Positions 46,661 to 56,856 of a stretch of DNA of 64,000 nt are shown piece by piece; the stretch's first letter is position 1; each line of letters opens with the position of its first letter. The stretch is from assembly GCA_027946555.1 (NCBI GenBank), contig JAPEVC010000100.1:60650-124649 (forward strand). Reading direction: 5' to 3'. The notes under the pieces were generated by a model. The model saw nothing but the letters and a program-made list of their open reading frames with translations. It was not told the origin of the DNA and did no database searches. The stretch is from Gnomoniopsis sp. IMI 355080 (lineage: Eukaryota; Ascomycota; Sordariomycetes; Diaporthales; Gnomoniaceae). Position numbers and translations under genes: made by a program.

Positions 46661-48562
46661 CGAAGCCGTGCTTCTCGCAAGAGGCAACGATGCAGACGAG
46701 ACGCGTCCCCCCACATCGGAACAACAGCAAAAACGGATGCGGAGATCAGGCCTAGTAAATGAGGAGTTGCAATTGAAAACGACATGAGCTTGCCAGGGAG
46801 CTTCGTGGAGAGTACAAGAACAGGTTACATATGGGTTGTACGAGGTAGGTTGGATCTCCGTTGTGTACGCATGTACAGTAGGTACACGAACATAATCAAA
46901 GGCAATGTGCCAGACAACTTTAGCCACCACGGCCGAGAGGTCATGTCCAATAATGCTCAATGGCGGGAAGAGGGATTGGTAAAGTGATCATGCTTGATTC
47001 GATGAATACCTAGGTACCTACTAAGTACTTTGCATTACTCCAACAAAATTGGGTGTCTTTTTCGTGTATGTGATGCTTACGCGTAGGAGCTAATCCGGGG
47101 AGGTGACATAATTTGGCCAATGCGGCTATTGCATTGAGATAGATGGGGCCGCCCGCAGAATCCGAGGAAGGGGAGAACCAAGACAGATTAACCAGGCACT
47201 CGATCTCTTGGTGGAACAGAAGCTTCACCTCCCCTCGTCAAATTTCTGCATTATTGAATTGTTTGGTACTTGCAGTTCGCCCTTATATTAGCATGACCTA
47301 TACAGCCACCTGATAAGGGGTATAATAAACAAATGCCGTTCACCAGGACAGCTACAACTACCTACGCTACGATAATCCTTGCTAGGCGAGTATGACTTTC
47401 CAATCCACAAAGTTAAAGTGGGTACTAGTTAAATACGCATAATTAGGAATTATTTGAAGCAGCTGAGATGACGTTGATTGTAGTCCCGCAGAGGATATAA
47501 AAACAGACGTCTTTTTCTGCATTTTGAAAATTTACATCTCACTCTGATCAGAGTTCGCCCGGCTCAGCAATAGGCTTTTTTTTTGGCACGGGAAGTGGGG
47601 GAAGGATGCCACGGCACAGCACTGGACATATAAACTGCACGAAGCACACAATCAATTTTCGAACAAGCTTGCAGCTGTGCTCTGTTATTAGGGCATATTG
47701 GGATACTATATACCATATTATTCCTCGTTTCCTGGGGTAGGGGTCGGCCCCGCTCCCCGTAAATCTGGGGAAGGAAACTGTGCCGAAATTGTTTCCTGCC
47801 GTGTCACTCGTGCGGTCAAAGCTTCATTCCCAGCATGCATGCACCCGAGTGGCCCCACACCTCCTACCTCGCCGGACATACATAGTAATCGTGCACTCAG
47901 TATCGCTAAACGTCATCTTATTGGCCAACCTCCGGAGCATCAGGGGACCGGTGACATGGATAGGACTTTGCTGGACACCGATGAAGTTGTCAAGTTTGAG
48001 CAGCAATTTTTGGTATCATGGTTAATGCCCGATGAATGTTAGAAGAAAGCAATAGCTCAGCACCGAGTGTATTACATTGCTTGGGTGGATGAGATGATAC
48101 TATATTCAAGCTCTTCCGTTCGAGATTACCTAGAGGTTAGGCCCTTCATGGGGTAGAGAACAGATAAATTGGATGGATACCTAGGTAAGGCAGTTCTTGA
48201 TTCCTTAAAAGAGATTCCCGGCTGGAAAAGGCACTCAGAAAATTTGCCTTCAACTCAGACCAGATGAGTTCCAAGTTTCCAGTATCCTGGATCCCATTAT
48301 ATGCCCAGGTCTCTGTGATGCTGCGAATAGTACTCGATGGTTCACATACACCGTAGAGTCGGTTACAAGTACATAGAAAGCCAGTCGGCATAATTGAAAT
48401 TTTGAAGAGATTTCATGATATTCTGCTTGGGGACAAAATATAGCAGCAGCACGGGCTTTATATCACATCCTGAGATCGCGACAGGGTTTTCTGAACAGCC
48501 CAATGCATTTGACCAGCAATGAGCATTAGAATTGGAACCGAACGTTTCCATGACTTATACGT
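46661..48562. other. Intergenic stretch, 1.9 kb
   Basis: No supported gene. Frames near 47698-48042 are short and motif-free. TACCTAGGTA palindromes at 47007-47016 and 48178-48187. Confidence 0.55.
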
Positions 48563-49868
48563 TCAAACCGACTCGTGGCTAGGAACGACAGAGCTACGCT
48601 TATCGTCCACAACAAATGACACCATGCTGGCACGACGAGGCCCTGCTCCTCCACCAGGTGAAGCGACATCAGACCGCAGAAGAAGCTTACTACCCCCAAT
48701 AGTCACCAAATGGGCACCATGACTTCCATCGACCCGTGATGACGCCGACCTTGCCGCGGACCTTGCCCTCGTGGTCGCGCTCTCGACGTGACCGTATAAC
48801 ATCTTGTTCAAAACGGGCCGTAGCACCGGCAAGCAAGCCGCAAGAATGCCAATGCCAGTCTCCGCAGTGGCCCAAATATCCAGATACGAGCCCACATAGG
48901 TCCCGTCAGTTTTGAGGTTGAGAGCCATTCTACCGGTGTAGTACGCCCGAATGATGGAGACCACGGTCACAATAGCCCCCAGGAGGAAGACACCCGAGAT
49001 CTGCATTTTGCGGGTGAGGTTTGTGTTCATGCGCCAAACGAGAGGCATTGGGAGGACAAGGATGAGAGCGTCGGTCACCACGTTGGTGCTGGAGATGATG
49101 TGTAGGGCGAGGTTATAATCTATGCAGTGACCAGGAATTGTGTAGTTCCAGTAACTTTTAACGGGTGTGCATGAGAATACGATAATGAACATGGCTGTAA
49201 GCGCATGACAGGTGGAGATAATCCCGCCCGCGATGCAGACCCATTTGAAGCGGTGACTGGCTCCGCTGAATATGCGGTGGTAGAGGCAGAGGAGGGAATA
49301 CTAATGGTGGCGGGTTCTCAAGTCAGCGATCTCAAACCTGACTAACAAAGTCTAGTTCACCTGTTTTTTTCTATTGCCGCAACGCTAGGGTATTTTTGTA
49401 ATGCACAAGATTCTAACCTTTGTGAATGCCAGTGGTGGATAGTGCAGAATTGCTCCAATCCACGCCGTTCTGATGGACGTTGTTATCAGTTCGGGTTGGT
49501 TGAGTACGTTAACGACGAGATGACGCCCAGTGCCATAATAGGCGGCAGCAGCAATGACAGCGGCAAAAGCAAGATTGAAGACCTTTGTAAGATGTGATGA
49601 GAATTAGTTCTTCCGGACAATGCAAGGCCGGTTGGCTTACCAGGGCGATGAGAATTAGCCAATCATCCCACCAGAGAGGCTGCGTTTTCAATCTCCGAGC
49701 ATACAATCGCAATGCTACTGCAACACATGCCAGAGTATGGCATACGGCCAGCGCTGCATATATATCCGGCTGTAAATTTTCATTCCACAGAGGTATTTGA
49801 GCCTGTAGAAATGGCGGCAGGGCTGCTACAGCCTCTGGTGGTATGTTCGAGCCGTCGTAATGGACCAT
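48563..49868 (-). CDS. Fungal rhodopsin-domain seven-transmembrane protein (PTH11/SAT20-like family)
   Basis: Three exons: 49868-49641, 49582-49418 and 49300-48563; introns of 58 nt (GTAAGC...AAG) and 117 nt (GTTAGA...TAG), all phase 0; 376 aa. The extracellular N-terminus is followed by helix 1 (about 35-55), then the family mark WWDDWLIL (about 66-73) at the start of helix 2. Further helices are seen at about 105-130, then YHRIFSG...FKWVCIAGGIISTCHALTAMFII, the C-x-P-V-K-S-Y-W segment of the family with CIDYNLALHII, the P-x-P-x-V-W helix (LILVLPMPLVW) and a final helix ending before LPVLRPVLNKM. The C-terminal 80 residues are a Ser/Arg-rich cytoplasmic tail. In plant pathogens, relatives include Pth11-like surface sensors; ligand and signalling partner are unknown and no CFEM domain is present. 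Confidence 0.9.
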
Positions 49869-50743
49869 TTTGCAAGTTGTGAGCGAGGCCTCGCGGCGGC
49901 TGATGCCTAGGCAGCTTTAAAGCAAAGACACTATGAACTAGACTTACAGACTCAAGCAATAAAAATTAGCTTCTTGTACTGCAAGTGGTCCAGAGAGGCA
50001 AAGAAAGTTGCTTGAGACATAGTGGCCGTTACGAGGTCTGAATGGGCGGCTTAGCGACTCTTTCCAGCATTGTTTTGTCGGCTCGTGCCGCACAATTGTC
50101 TTGGATCGTCGAGTGTATACCTGCCTAGAGCTGTACACGCCGTTTGCAACCCGAGTCCCGGATCAGGTCCCGAGGATTTGAGTGCCACTCTCGGCCCGAG
50201 GAAGGTTGTCTAACAAGATGCAAGCAACGGCAGCACACATTACATTCCCGAGTCCCTTCATGTCCCCGCTCAAGTTTGACAAGAGAGGGCTTACTCCGAC
50301 GTCCCAGGCGCTTATCACCTCGGAGCTTGGGGTGCATTGCATTCGACAAGCCCCTGGCCTCTCTCTTTTGACATTTACCAATTTTCAACTTAGCCTGGGC
50401 CTCATTACACACAACATCACTTCGTCGTATATTTGCTCACTAAGAAGAGTCTAATCATAACACCTAATATTCATAAACAAATACTCACAGAAGCGAAGCT
50501 AACCTGCATCTTTCCCTCAAAGCGGACCTCGGGAGGTAGATTCTTGCGTTGATTTAGAGCTTGAGCCAAGAATCCCAAGACCACAATATTAATCACAAAT
50601 TGAATCGTAAAGGTAACATCGGGCAACTATGTAGGCCCGCTCGTGTATTTTCCACAGCCGCCGTCGTGTTTGCTTATCGTTCAGCATGGCCGAAACAAGA
50701 CTTTCACATAAAATAACGCCAGAGCAGTTCAGGCTCCAGGGGG
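49869..50743. other. Divergent intergenic region
   Basis: Lies between the 5' ends of the rhodopsin-domain gene (minus) and the propeller gene (plus); it should hold both promoters. Only short frames. Confidence 0.6.
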
Positions 50744-50753
50744 TATATATATT
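50744..50753 (+). promoter_or_regulatory. TATA-like element of the propeller gene
   Basis: tatatatatt about 65 bases upstream of the ATG at 50817. Confidence 0.45.
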
Positions 50754-50816
50754 GCTCTGTGGGCCTTGACCAGCACCCGCCACTTGCAAGCGCTCTTGTT
50801 TGCAGCCAATGTGAAC

Positions 50817-53099
50817 ATGCATTATCCCCTGAGCACTTTCTCCCTCTCCAGCGCCTGTCTAGGCGCTGGCTTGTGGCCCACTGCTGCCCTGGTGGTCAGT
50901 AGTCAGCAACAGCAGTCGTCATCCGTCATGCGCCTGGGTGGACATTTCAACGAGCGCACGTCTTTGGCCGTAAGCCCCGCTGTTCGTGGCACTCGTGCTA
51001 CTGACGACGCAGTCGGCGTGTTGTATATGAATAGGATTGCCCCCTCGGTGTCGGAGCTGTACATATCGAATGCAGATGGAAGTGGCGAGCGTTTGCTACT
51101 AGGCAACCAGTCGTCCTTCGATCAGCACCCTCTGTTCTCACCGGTACAAATAGCATTCCTCCACACCGTAGTTATGGCTCTTCGCAGACGAAGAACAAAG
51201 CGGTAACTAACTGTTCTTCTAGGATGGTGAGTGGATTACCTTTTCCACGGATCGGAATGGAGACGGCAACTCGGATATCTACAGAGTCCATCCGGACGGA
51301 ACGGGCCTAGAACCTTTGATGACCACCCCGGCGACGGAAGACGCAGGGGCTTTGTCGCCAGACGGTACAAAGTTAGCTTTCGTTTCAACAGCTGAAGGAC
51401 ACAAGGCCAACATATGGGTCGAGGACCTGACAACTGGAGACTTGATAAATCTGACCGGGACGAGTGCCGTAGCTGGCGACCCGTCGTCTCCCGATAATTA
51501 TTTCCAGCCGTCTTGGTCGCCGGATGGACAGTAAGCAACCGCCAGGCTTGGGCACTTGACTCAGCCTAGGCAGAGTATAGATTGCTTTCACAGTCCTCGA
51601 AAGTCCTGGAAGATGCTGACAATTCTCACCGACAATAGATGGATCGCATTCTCCTCGGACCGTAATACGCAGTGGATCGGCAACAGGCAAGGCGCTCAGC
51701 ACACGCAGGTCCTAGGTGTCTACATCATCCGCCCAGACGGTTCTGGATTCCGCCAGATTGTTAACAAAACGGACTACGCGCTTGGTTCGCCCAAATGGTC
51801 GCCCGACGGCCAACGCCTCGTATTCTACGAGATCCTCCGCGACATGACCTGGGACGCGCGGCGACCCGAGCTGCAGGCCAACGCGACTTCGCAAATCGTT
51901 TCGGTGGACGTGGCCACGGGCCTCAACCGTATCGAGCACACCACCGGGTCCGGCCTCAAATTGTATCCACAGTTCCTGTCAAATGATAACGTGGCGTATG
52001 CCATCAAGGGCGGCTCCAGCCAGGGGCTCGCCTCAACGGCCGGGCCGGGCGTGTTGGGTGCCATAAGGGCGCCGTCGTGGTCGCCCGACGGCAAGATGGT
52101 TGTCTACCAAAAGATCGCGTACAGACCAGCGCGAAGCCTCGAGTCCCTCCTGTATGCGAACGATAGAGCGTTCGAGTACCGGTTCATTGATGTTTTCCCC
52201 GCGCTGTCAAGTCAGGGCGTGCTCGCGTACTCGGAAAAGCAGGGCGGCAACTCTTCACTGGTCACGGTGAACCTGGACGGGACTAACTTTCGGGTCATCT
52301 ACGCGCTCTCGACAGAAGAAGTTTCCAATAGGGCCGAGGCCTTCTCGCCGACGTGGTCACCGGATGGAAATGTGAGTCCATCCCTTCACTTAGTCCCGGT
52401 ATTTGGTGGGACTTACCTAGGTACCTCATCCACCAATAATACAATATCTCCGCTTTATTTCCCCTCGAGACAAAGCACTTAATCTGACCACGATAGCAGC
52501 ATCTTGTATTTTGCATCGGCAACTTCTTCGGCGGGCGGCTTACTGGCAAGGCCCAGCTCTTCCGAGCAAGAGCTGACGGCACGGAGCTTGAGGCGCTCAC
52601 CAACGACACTGTCCACGTCGGCTTTCCTCATTATTCCCCGGACGGCCAAGCTATTGTATATCGCGAGTTCGCCAACGGCACCCTCACGGGCCTGCGCATT
52701 CTGAACCTTGCAGACAGGAGTGTTCGCACCCTCACGACGGGTATGGACAACCTGCCCTTCTGGTCGCCTGACGGCCAGACCATCACCTTCAGTCGCCGTG
52801 TAACGCGGTGGAACTGGGAAATCGCGACGGTGCGCCCAGACGGAAGCGATATCCGCTTGCTTACCGAGAGTGGAGCGATGGATGCGCATGGCATTTGGTC
52901 TGAGGATGGGAGTCAGATCCTCTACTCGTCGTCCATGTTCGGCTTCCGGCAGGAGATCGCACTCTACGACGACAACTTCGTCGGTAACGGCCAGATAATG
53001 ATCATGGATTCAGATGGATCCAACAAGACTCCGCTTTCGGATAGTATGTGGGAGGACACATTTGCGCTGATCGTGCCAAACAGGCTCTTGACACCCTGA
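50817..53099 (+). CDS. Secreted TolB-like (PD40) beta-propeller protein
   Basis: Four exons: 50817-51143, 51223-51530, 51639-52371 and 52500-53099; introns of 79, 108 and 128 nt with phases 0, 2 and 0, all consistent; 655 aa. The ATG at 50817 starts a hydrophobic segment (MHYPLSTFSLSSACLGAGLW...) that looks like a signal peptide; the frame before it has no ATG. The rest is built from about nine copies of the PD40 motif, W/F/L-S-P-D-G-x-x-I/L-x-F/Y: FSPDGEWITF, LSPDGTKLAF, WSPDGQWIAF, WSPDGQRLVF, WSPDGKMVVY, WSPDGNHLVF, YSPDGQAIVY, WSPDGQTITF and WSEDGSQILY. RPDGSG/DADGSG turns typical of TolB-type blades sit between them. Bacterial TolB binds partner proteins; in fungi the role of such secreted propellers is unknown. 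No attached protease domain is seen. Confidence 0.9.
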
Positions 53100-54662
53100 T
53101 ACTTGTTAGGTGGTATCGGTTATGTATATACCAAGAACCACTTCGCGCTGACACTGAAACTAGTCACTCAGCTCGCATACGATGTGGCACATAGAGTAGT
53201 AGTTTGGACATTCTTCGTGTCTGTTAATACCGAAACACCTCTTATTAGCGGCATTTCAGTAGATCAAGACCCAGCAAATCTGTTCATTTGGCGTGGCCCG
53301 CATACCGTTCCGTAGCCCATGTATCTTTGACACAATAACGTCTCTCGGGGTCAAGCAACAGTGAATTTTCTTCTTGGGCAGGGGCCTCATCCCCACTAGA
53401 CCTACATATCAAAGCGTAATAATTCAAGAATGCCTTTCACTGGAGCAGCTGTCATCTGTCATGAAGCTTACTTGGACAATGGCCGCCGGCATGCCGATGA
53501 TTTCCAAGTTGGAGGCCCCGCCTTTCTGGTGTTAGCTGTAAGAGAAATTGGATATTGCCGTCGCGTAAATATGTGGACGGCGATGTGAAAAGTGGTAGAT
53601 ACCTACTCCGCATCAGTCGGGTTGATTATAGAACAAAAAAAAGAAGAAAAAAAGAGAAAGAAAAAGAAAGAGAACAATATCCTGGTTTCTGTGACCGTGA
53701 AGGAATCCTTCGCCGGAAAGTTTTTGGATTCCCCAGATACCAAGCTGGCGATCGAGTCAATTATAGAAGAATTCGTATGCTGCTATTGACAAGTCATGGG
53801 GTTGCGAGAGCAACGCGGGACCGAACAAGGTCCGAGAGCAAGCACCCGCTCTGTTCAAACATAGTAGTGGCAGCAAAACAATCGCTGCGCCAGTACAAGC
53901 AAATACTAAAAAAATTCCGGAAAGGGTATGAATGGATGGACTGTTAGTGAAAGGGGAGGCTACTATTGGACGACTGATATTGCCTGCTCCTTGGGGATTT
54001 GACTTGGGTTGTTCCTTGATATCTATCAGCTTCGATTTGGAGGAGTCTTGTCTACTCCCGGGCGTTCAGGGCTGAGTATCTATGTCCTCTTCGCATACAT
54101 ACCCGGATGGGTAGGCTTGTGGAACGTCCGGCACAGCGCCGCCATGTCCTGGACCGCCATGTCCCGTCCCGCCTCCCATCCGGACTTTCATACGACCTGC
54201 TGGAGCGAATCGTTGGGGTCGCTTCATCGTATTTGAAGAAGCTCAGCATACGTCCAAAAGTTGCTTCACGCAGGTATCTTCTTGCTCCATACCCTCCATC
54301 CGTCTGGTGCCGCTAATGGCTGGCCTTGCCCCATGCTCAATACTCGTGTAAGTCGTTCGTAGACCATCTCAAGCCTCGTCGGGTCCCCAGTGCGCAAGCA
54401 AATCGGCAATGCACCTGCCATTTGGATGCCGCTGGGTGAGTGTTGTAGCTTCTTTACCTTTCCCCGACCCTTTACATCGAACCCACCGCCCCTGAAGCGC
54501 TATTATCATGCAGCTTTGTGGATCCATTTCTTATCCAATTGGTGTGCCACCGTGTGTCTACATCTTGGTCGTAGTCGTAGTCTCCATCTGCATGGGGGGC
54601 GGTGGGTTCTTCGGCTTCGGCTTGTATTTTGGTTCTAATATTCCAAGCTGTGTACAATATGA
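53100..54662. other. Intergenic stretch, 1.6 kb
   Basis: No supported gene; the frames present are created by a purine-rich tract and by GC-skewed sequence. Confidence 0.55.
53635..53674. repeat. 40-base pure purine tract
   Basis: Only A and G on the plus strand, mostly A with regular G; low-complexity DNA able to form a triplex. Confidence 0.85.
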
Positions 54663-55050
54663 TCAGCTCTCATGTCCCTGGGAACGTAACTTCCAAGGAG
54701 CCTCCCATCGCATGGTCTGAGGCAAACGTACCATGGAGAGAAATCTCCAGACTGGATCCGTTGGCTGTGCGCCCACACCAATCCAGTACTTGGCTCGGTC
54801 AATGTCGAGCTGTATGTCCTTGTGAAGCTTTCCCGATGTGTCGTACGAGGTCTTCTTCGGTACGGGGTCGTAGGTCCCTATCACCTCGAGCGGCTTGCTG
54901 TTTCGGGCTGTCCTGCGGAGAGAAGTCAGCAATCATGGAGGGCTGGCGGTCAACGGGAAGGGTATATATGCACCTGGCATGTGCAACGACGATATTGTAG
55001 AAGGGGGCGTTTGTCCGCCCGAAACGGGCGAGTCTGATCTTGACCACCAT
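54663..55050 (-). CDS. mrps16: Mitochondrial small-subunit ribosomal protein bS16m
   Basis: Two exons: 55050-54974 and 54912-54663, with a 61-nt intron (GTGCAT...CAG) whose phase (2+1) rebuilds the conserved AHARTARNSKPLEVIGTYDP block; 108 aa. The N-terminus MVVKIRLARFGRTNAPFYNIVVA is the textbook S16 start (KIRL-R-G, P-Y-I-V-A), followed by GTYDPVP...LDIDRAKYWIGVGAQPTDPVWRFL, matching the bacterial pattern (the A-YWL-GAQPT-V block). Like its bacterial relatives it needs no long presequence. It acts in assembly of the 5' domain of the mitochondrial 15S/16S rRNA. It shares a 374-bp divergent upstream region with the NAD(P)HX epimerase gene. Confidence 0.96.
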
Positions 55051-55424
55051 GGCTGTTGCGCAAGAGTTGGGCGATGGGGGAGAGCAGCAACGGCAGTATA
55101 AATTGTATAAATTGATGAGACGTCGTTGCAGTCGGTGTCAATTTTTGAGTGGGTCCAAGCTTCCGCACTTAGCCAATCACGAGACCAGAATGAGAGGCGG
55201 CCCTGCTCCGAGGGTTGCCCCTGCTCGTGGGAATGACGTCGGCCTGGGATGTCCACTACTATCAACGACTATTCCTCCCTCTGCACAGTCCAATGAGACA
55301 TTGGGAAGTTTCTCGATCTCCATTTATCTGAAGTTCACGCCGAGCTTTTTCTGACTTGAATTTCAAGCTACGCAGGGCATTCATCACACAGACTTACGAT
55401 ATCACTCACCTCATCACGCTGCCA
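55051..55424. promoter_or_regulatory. Shared divergent promoter region of mrps16 and the NAD(P)HX epimerase gene
   Basis: 374 bp between two oppositely directed start codons. TATA-like gtataaattgtataaatt at about 55096-55113 lies close to mrps16 (about 50 bases from its ATG). No other motif is identified with confidence. Confidence 0.5.
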
Positions 55425-56589
55425 ATGATGGGACTCAAATTCCTTGGTGCAAAGGCCGCTGCGGCGCTGGACAAGGAATTGATGAGCAGTGGTGCCTTTT
55501 CAATCGACCAGCTCATGGAGTTGGCCGGTCTTTCGGTGTCACAGGCTGGTGCGGCTCGCCTGGAACGACTGTCGTATTTTTTACAGCTGACTTGTTTCCT
55601 TCAGTCTATCGTGTTCAGCCTCCCAGCAGCGGACGTAGAGTCCTCGTCGCTTGCGGTCCGGGAAACAATGGTTCGTCGACTCCTTGTCCTTTCACACTAC
55701 CCCGTCTCTTATTATGTCCCAGCTGACACCTGATCTAGGGGGTGATGGCCTTGTCGCTGCTCGTCATCTTTTCCAGTACGGCTACCAGCCGACAATCTAC
55801 TATCCCAAGAGAAGCAAGAACGAACTCTATCAGGTGGGTGGCGACGTCCTTGCATTCGAATCCCTAGCAAGGTCACGTTGGTTGTTTGTCTGATCGCCAT
55901 GTCCTTCCTATCATCACTCCTAGAAACCAATATGAAATTCCTCGGAAGAGCATCTCGTGTGCCGTATCTCTTGCCTTCTCTCTCATTTATTCCATCTCGT
56001 TTCCGTTTGCGGGTCTCGGGCTCTGAAACTTCTGCTCACCAGATTTGTAGCGATTGACCAAACAATTGGAGGACCTTGAGGTCCCGTTCACAGAGGACTT
56101 TACGGGAGCCGTCGAGTCCACCGATCATATCGTCGACGCTATATTCGGTCTGTCATTGAAGTGTTGAATGTAGATATGCCGTTCATGTACTGATTTAACT
56201 CAGGTTTCAGTTTCTCCGGTGAGGTTCGCGAGCCGTTCCCAGCCGTTATCCAGGTTTTGGAGGAGACTAAGATCCCGGTGACCTCCGTCGATGCTCCGTC
56301 GTCCTGGAACATCGAGGACGGGCCACCAAGTTCCGGCTTGGGCAGCCGGTTCAACCCTACAGCTTTGATTAGCCTCACTGCGCCCAAGCCTTTGGTCAAG
56401 TTTTTCAAAGGCCGCCATTTTGTCGGAGGGAGGTACGCACCGTGCTTATTCTTCTCATCCCCCGAGTGATCACTAATATACTGAAGGTTCGTGTCGCCCG
56501 CCATTGCCAAGAAGTACGATTTTGAGGTTCCCGACTACCAAGGCATCGACCAGGTTGTGGAAGTCGACGCGAACGGGCAGAAGCTGTGA
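55425..56589 (+). CDS. NAD(P)H-hydrate (NAD(P)HX) epimerase, YjeF_N family
   Basis: Six exons: 55425-55548, 55605-55670, 55739-55833, 56051-56147, 56204-56432 and 56487-56589; all five introns are GT-AG and the phases add up to 237 aa with a TGA at 56587. The start has two adjacent ATGs (55425, 55428), giving MMGLKFLGAKAAAALDKEL. Family marks: the substrate-binding loop ACGPGNNGGDGLVAARHL (about 57-74), LTKQLEDL, the VDAIFGFSFSG turn (D-A-x-F-G-x-G-x-x-G in relatives) and SVDAPSSW (SVD-x-P-S-G-W usually; Gly is replaced by Ser), whose Asp is catalytic. It epimerises R-NADHX to S-NADHX so that a separate dehydratase can repair it. No clear mitochondrial presequence. It is unusually intron-rich for this window. 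Confidence 0.95.
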
Positions 56590-56658
56590 TTCTATCTTTT
56601 GGCATAGTTGAGAGGATGGCTGGAGAAGCAGAAGAACCCGGGGGTATTCCTGCTGGTG

Positions 56659-56856
56659 TCAACTGACCACGCAACCACCTGAGCGGCTATTCGGGCAGAC
56701 CATGCTAGGACAATGCCCTTCAATCATGGCGTCCTTCACTGTGATGGTTTTATCGAAGCAGCTCGTTGTTGACGGGTCGAGACTCGGACATATCTTGACG
56801 AAAACCAGATACTCCTTCCCGCAGACTGGGCAATCACAGGTATGTCTCTCACACAT
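56659..56856 (-). CDS. Small cysteine-rich protein, function unknown
   Basis: 65-codon frame from ATG 56856 to TGA at 56659, convergent with the epimerase gene and only 69 bases from its stop. Eight cysteines, several in C-x-C or C-x-x-C pairs: MCERHTCDCPVCGKEY, then KICPSL, TSCFDK, GHCPSMVCPN and SGGC. The pattern of an early Cys pair followed by CP and GHCP turns recalls the family of small fungal proteins that begin with a metal-binding C..C(G/H) knuckle, but I cannot name a family. There is no signal peptide, so a cytosolic or nuclear zinc-binding protein is more likely than a secreted effector. It could be one exon of a longer gene. Confidence 0.45.
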   Translation of the reverse strand: MCERHTCDCPVCGKEYLVFVKICPSLDPSTTSCFDKTITVKDAMIEGHCPSMVCPNSRSGGCVVS

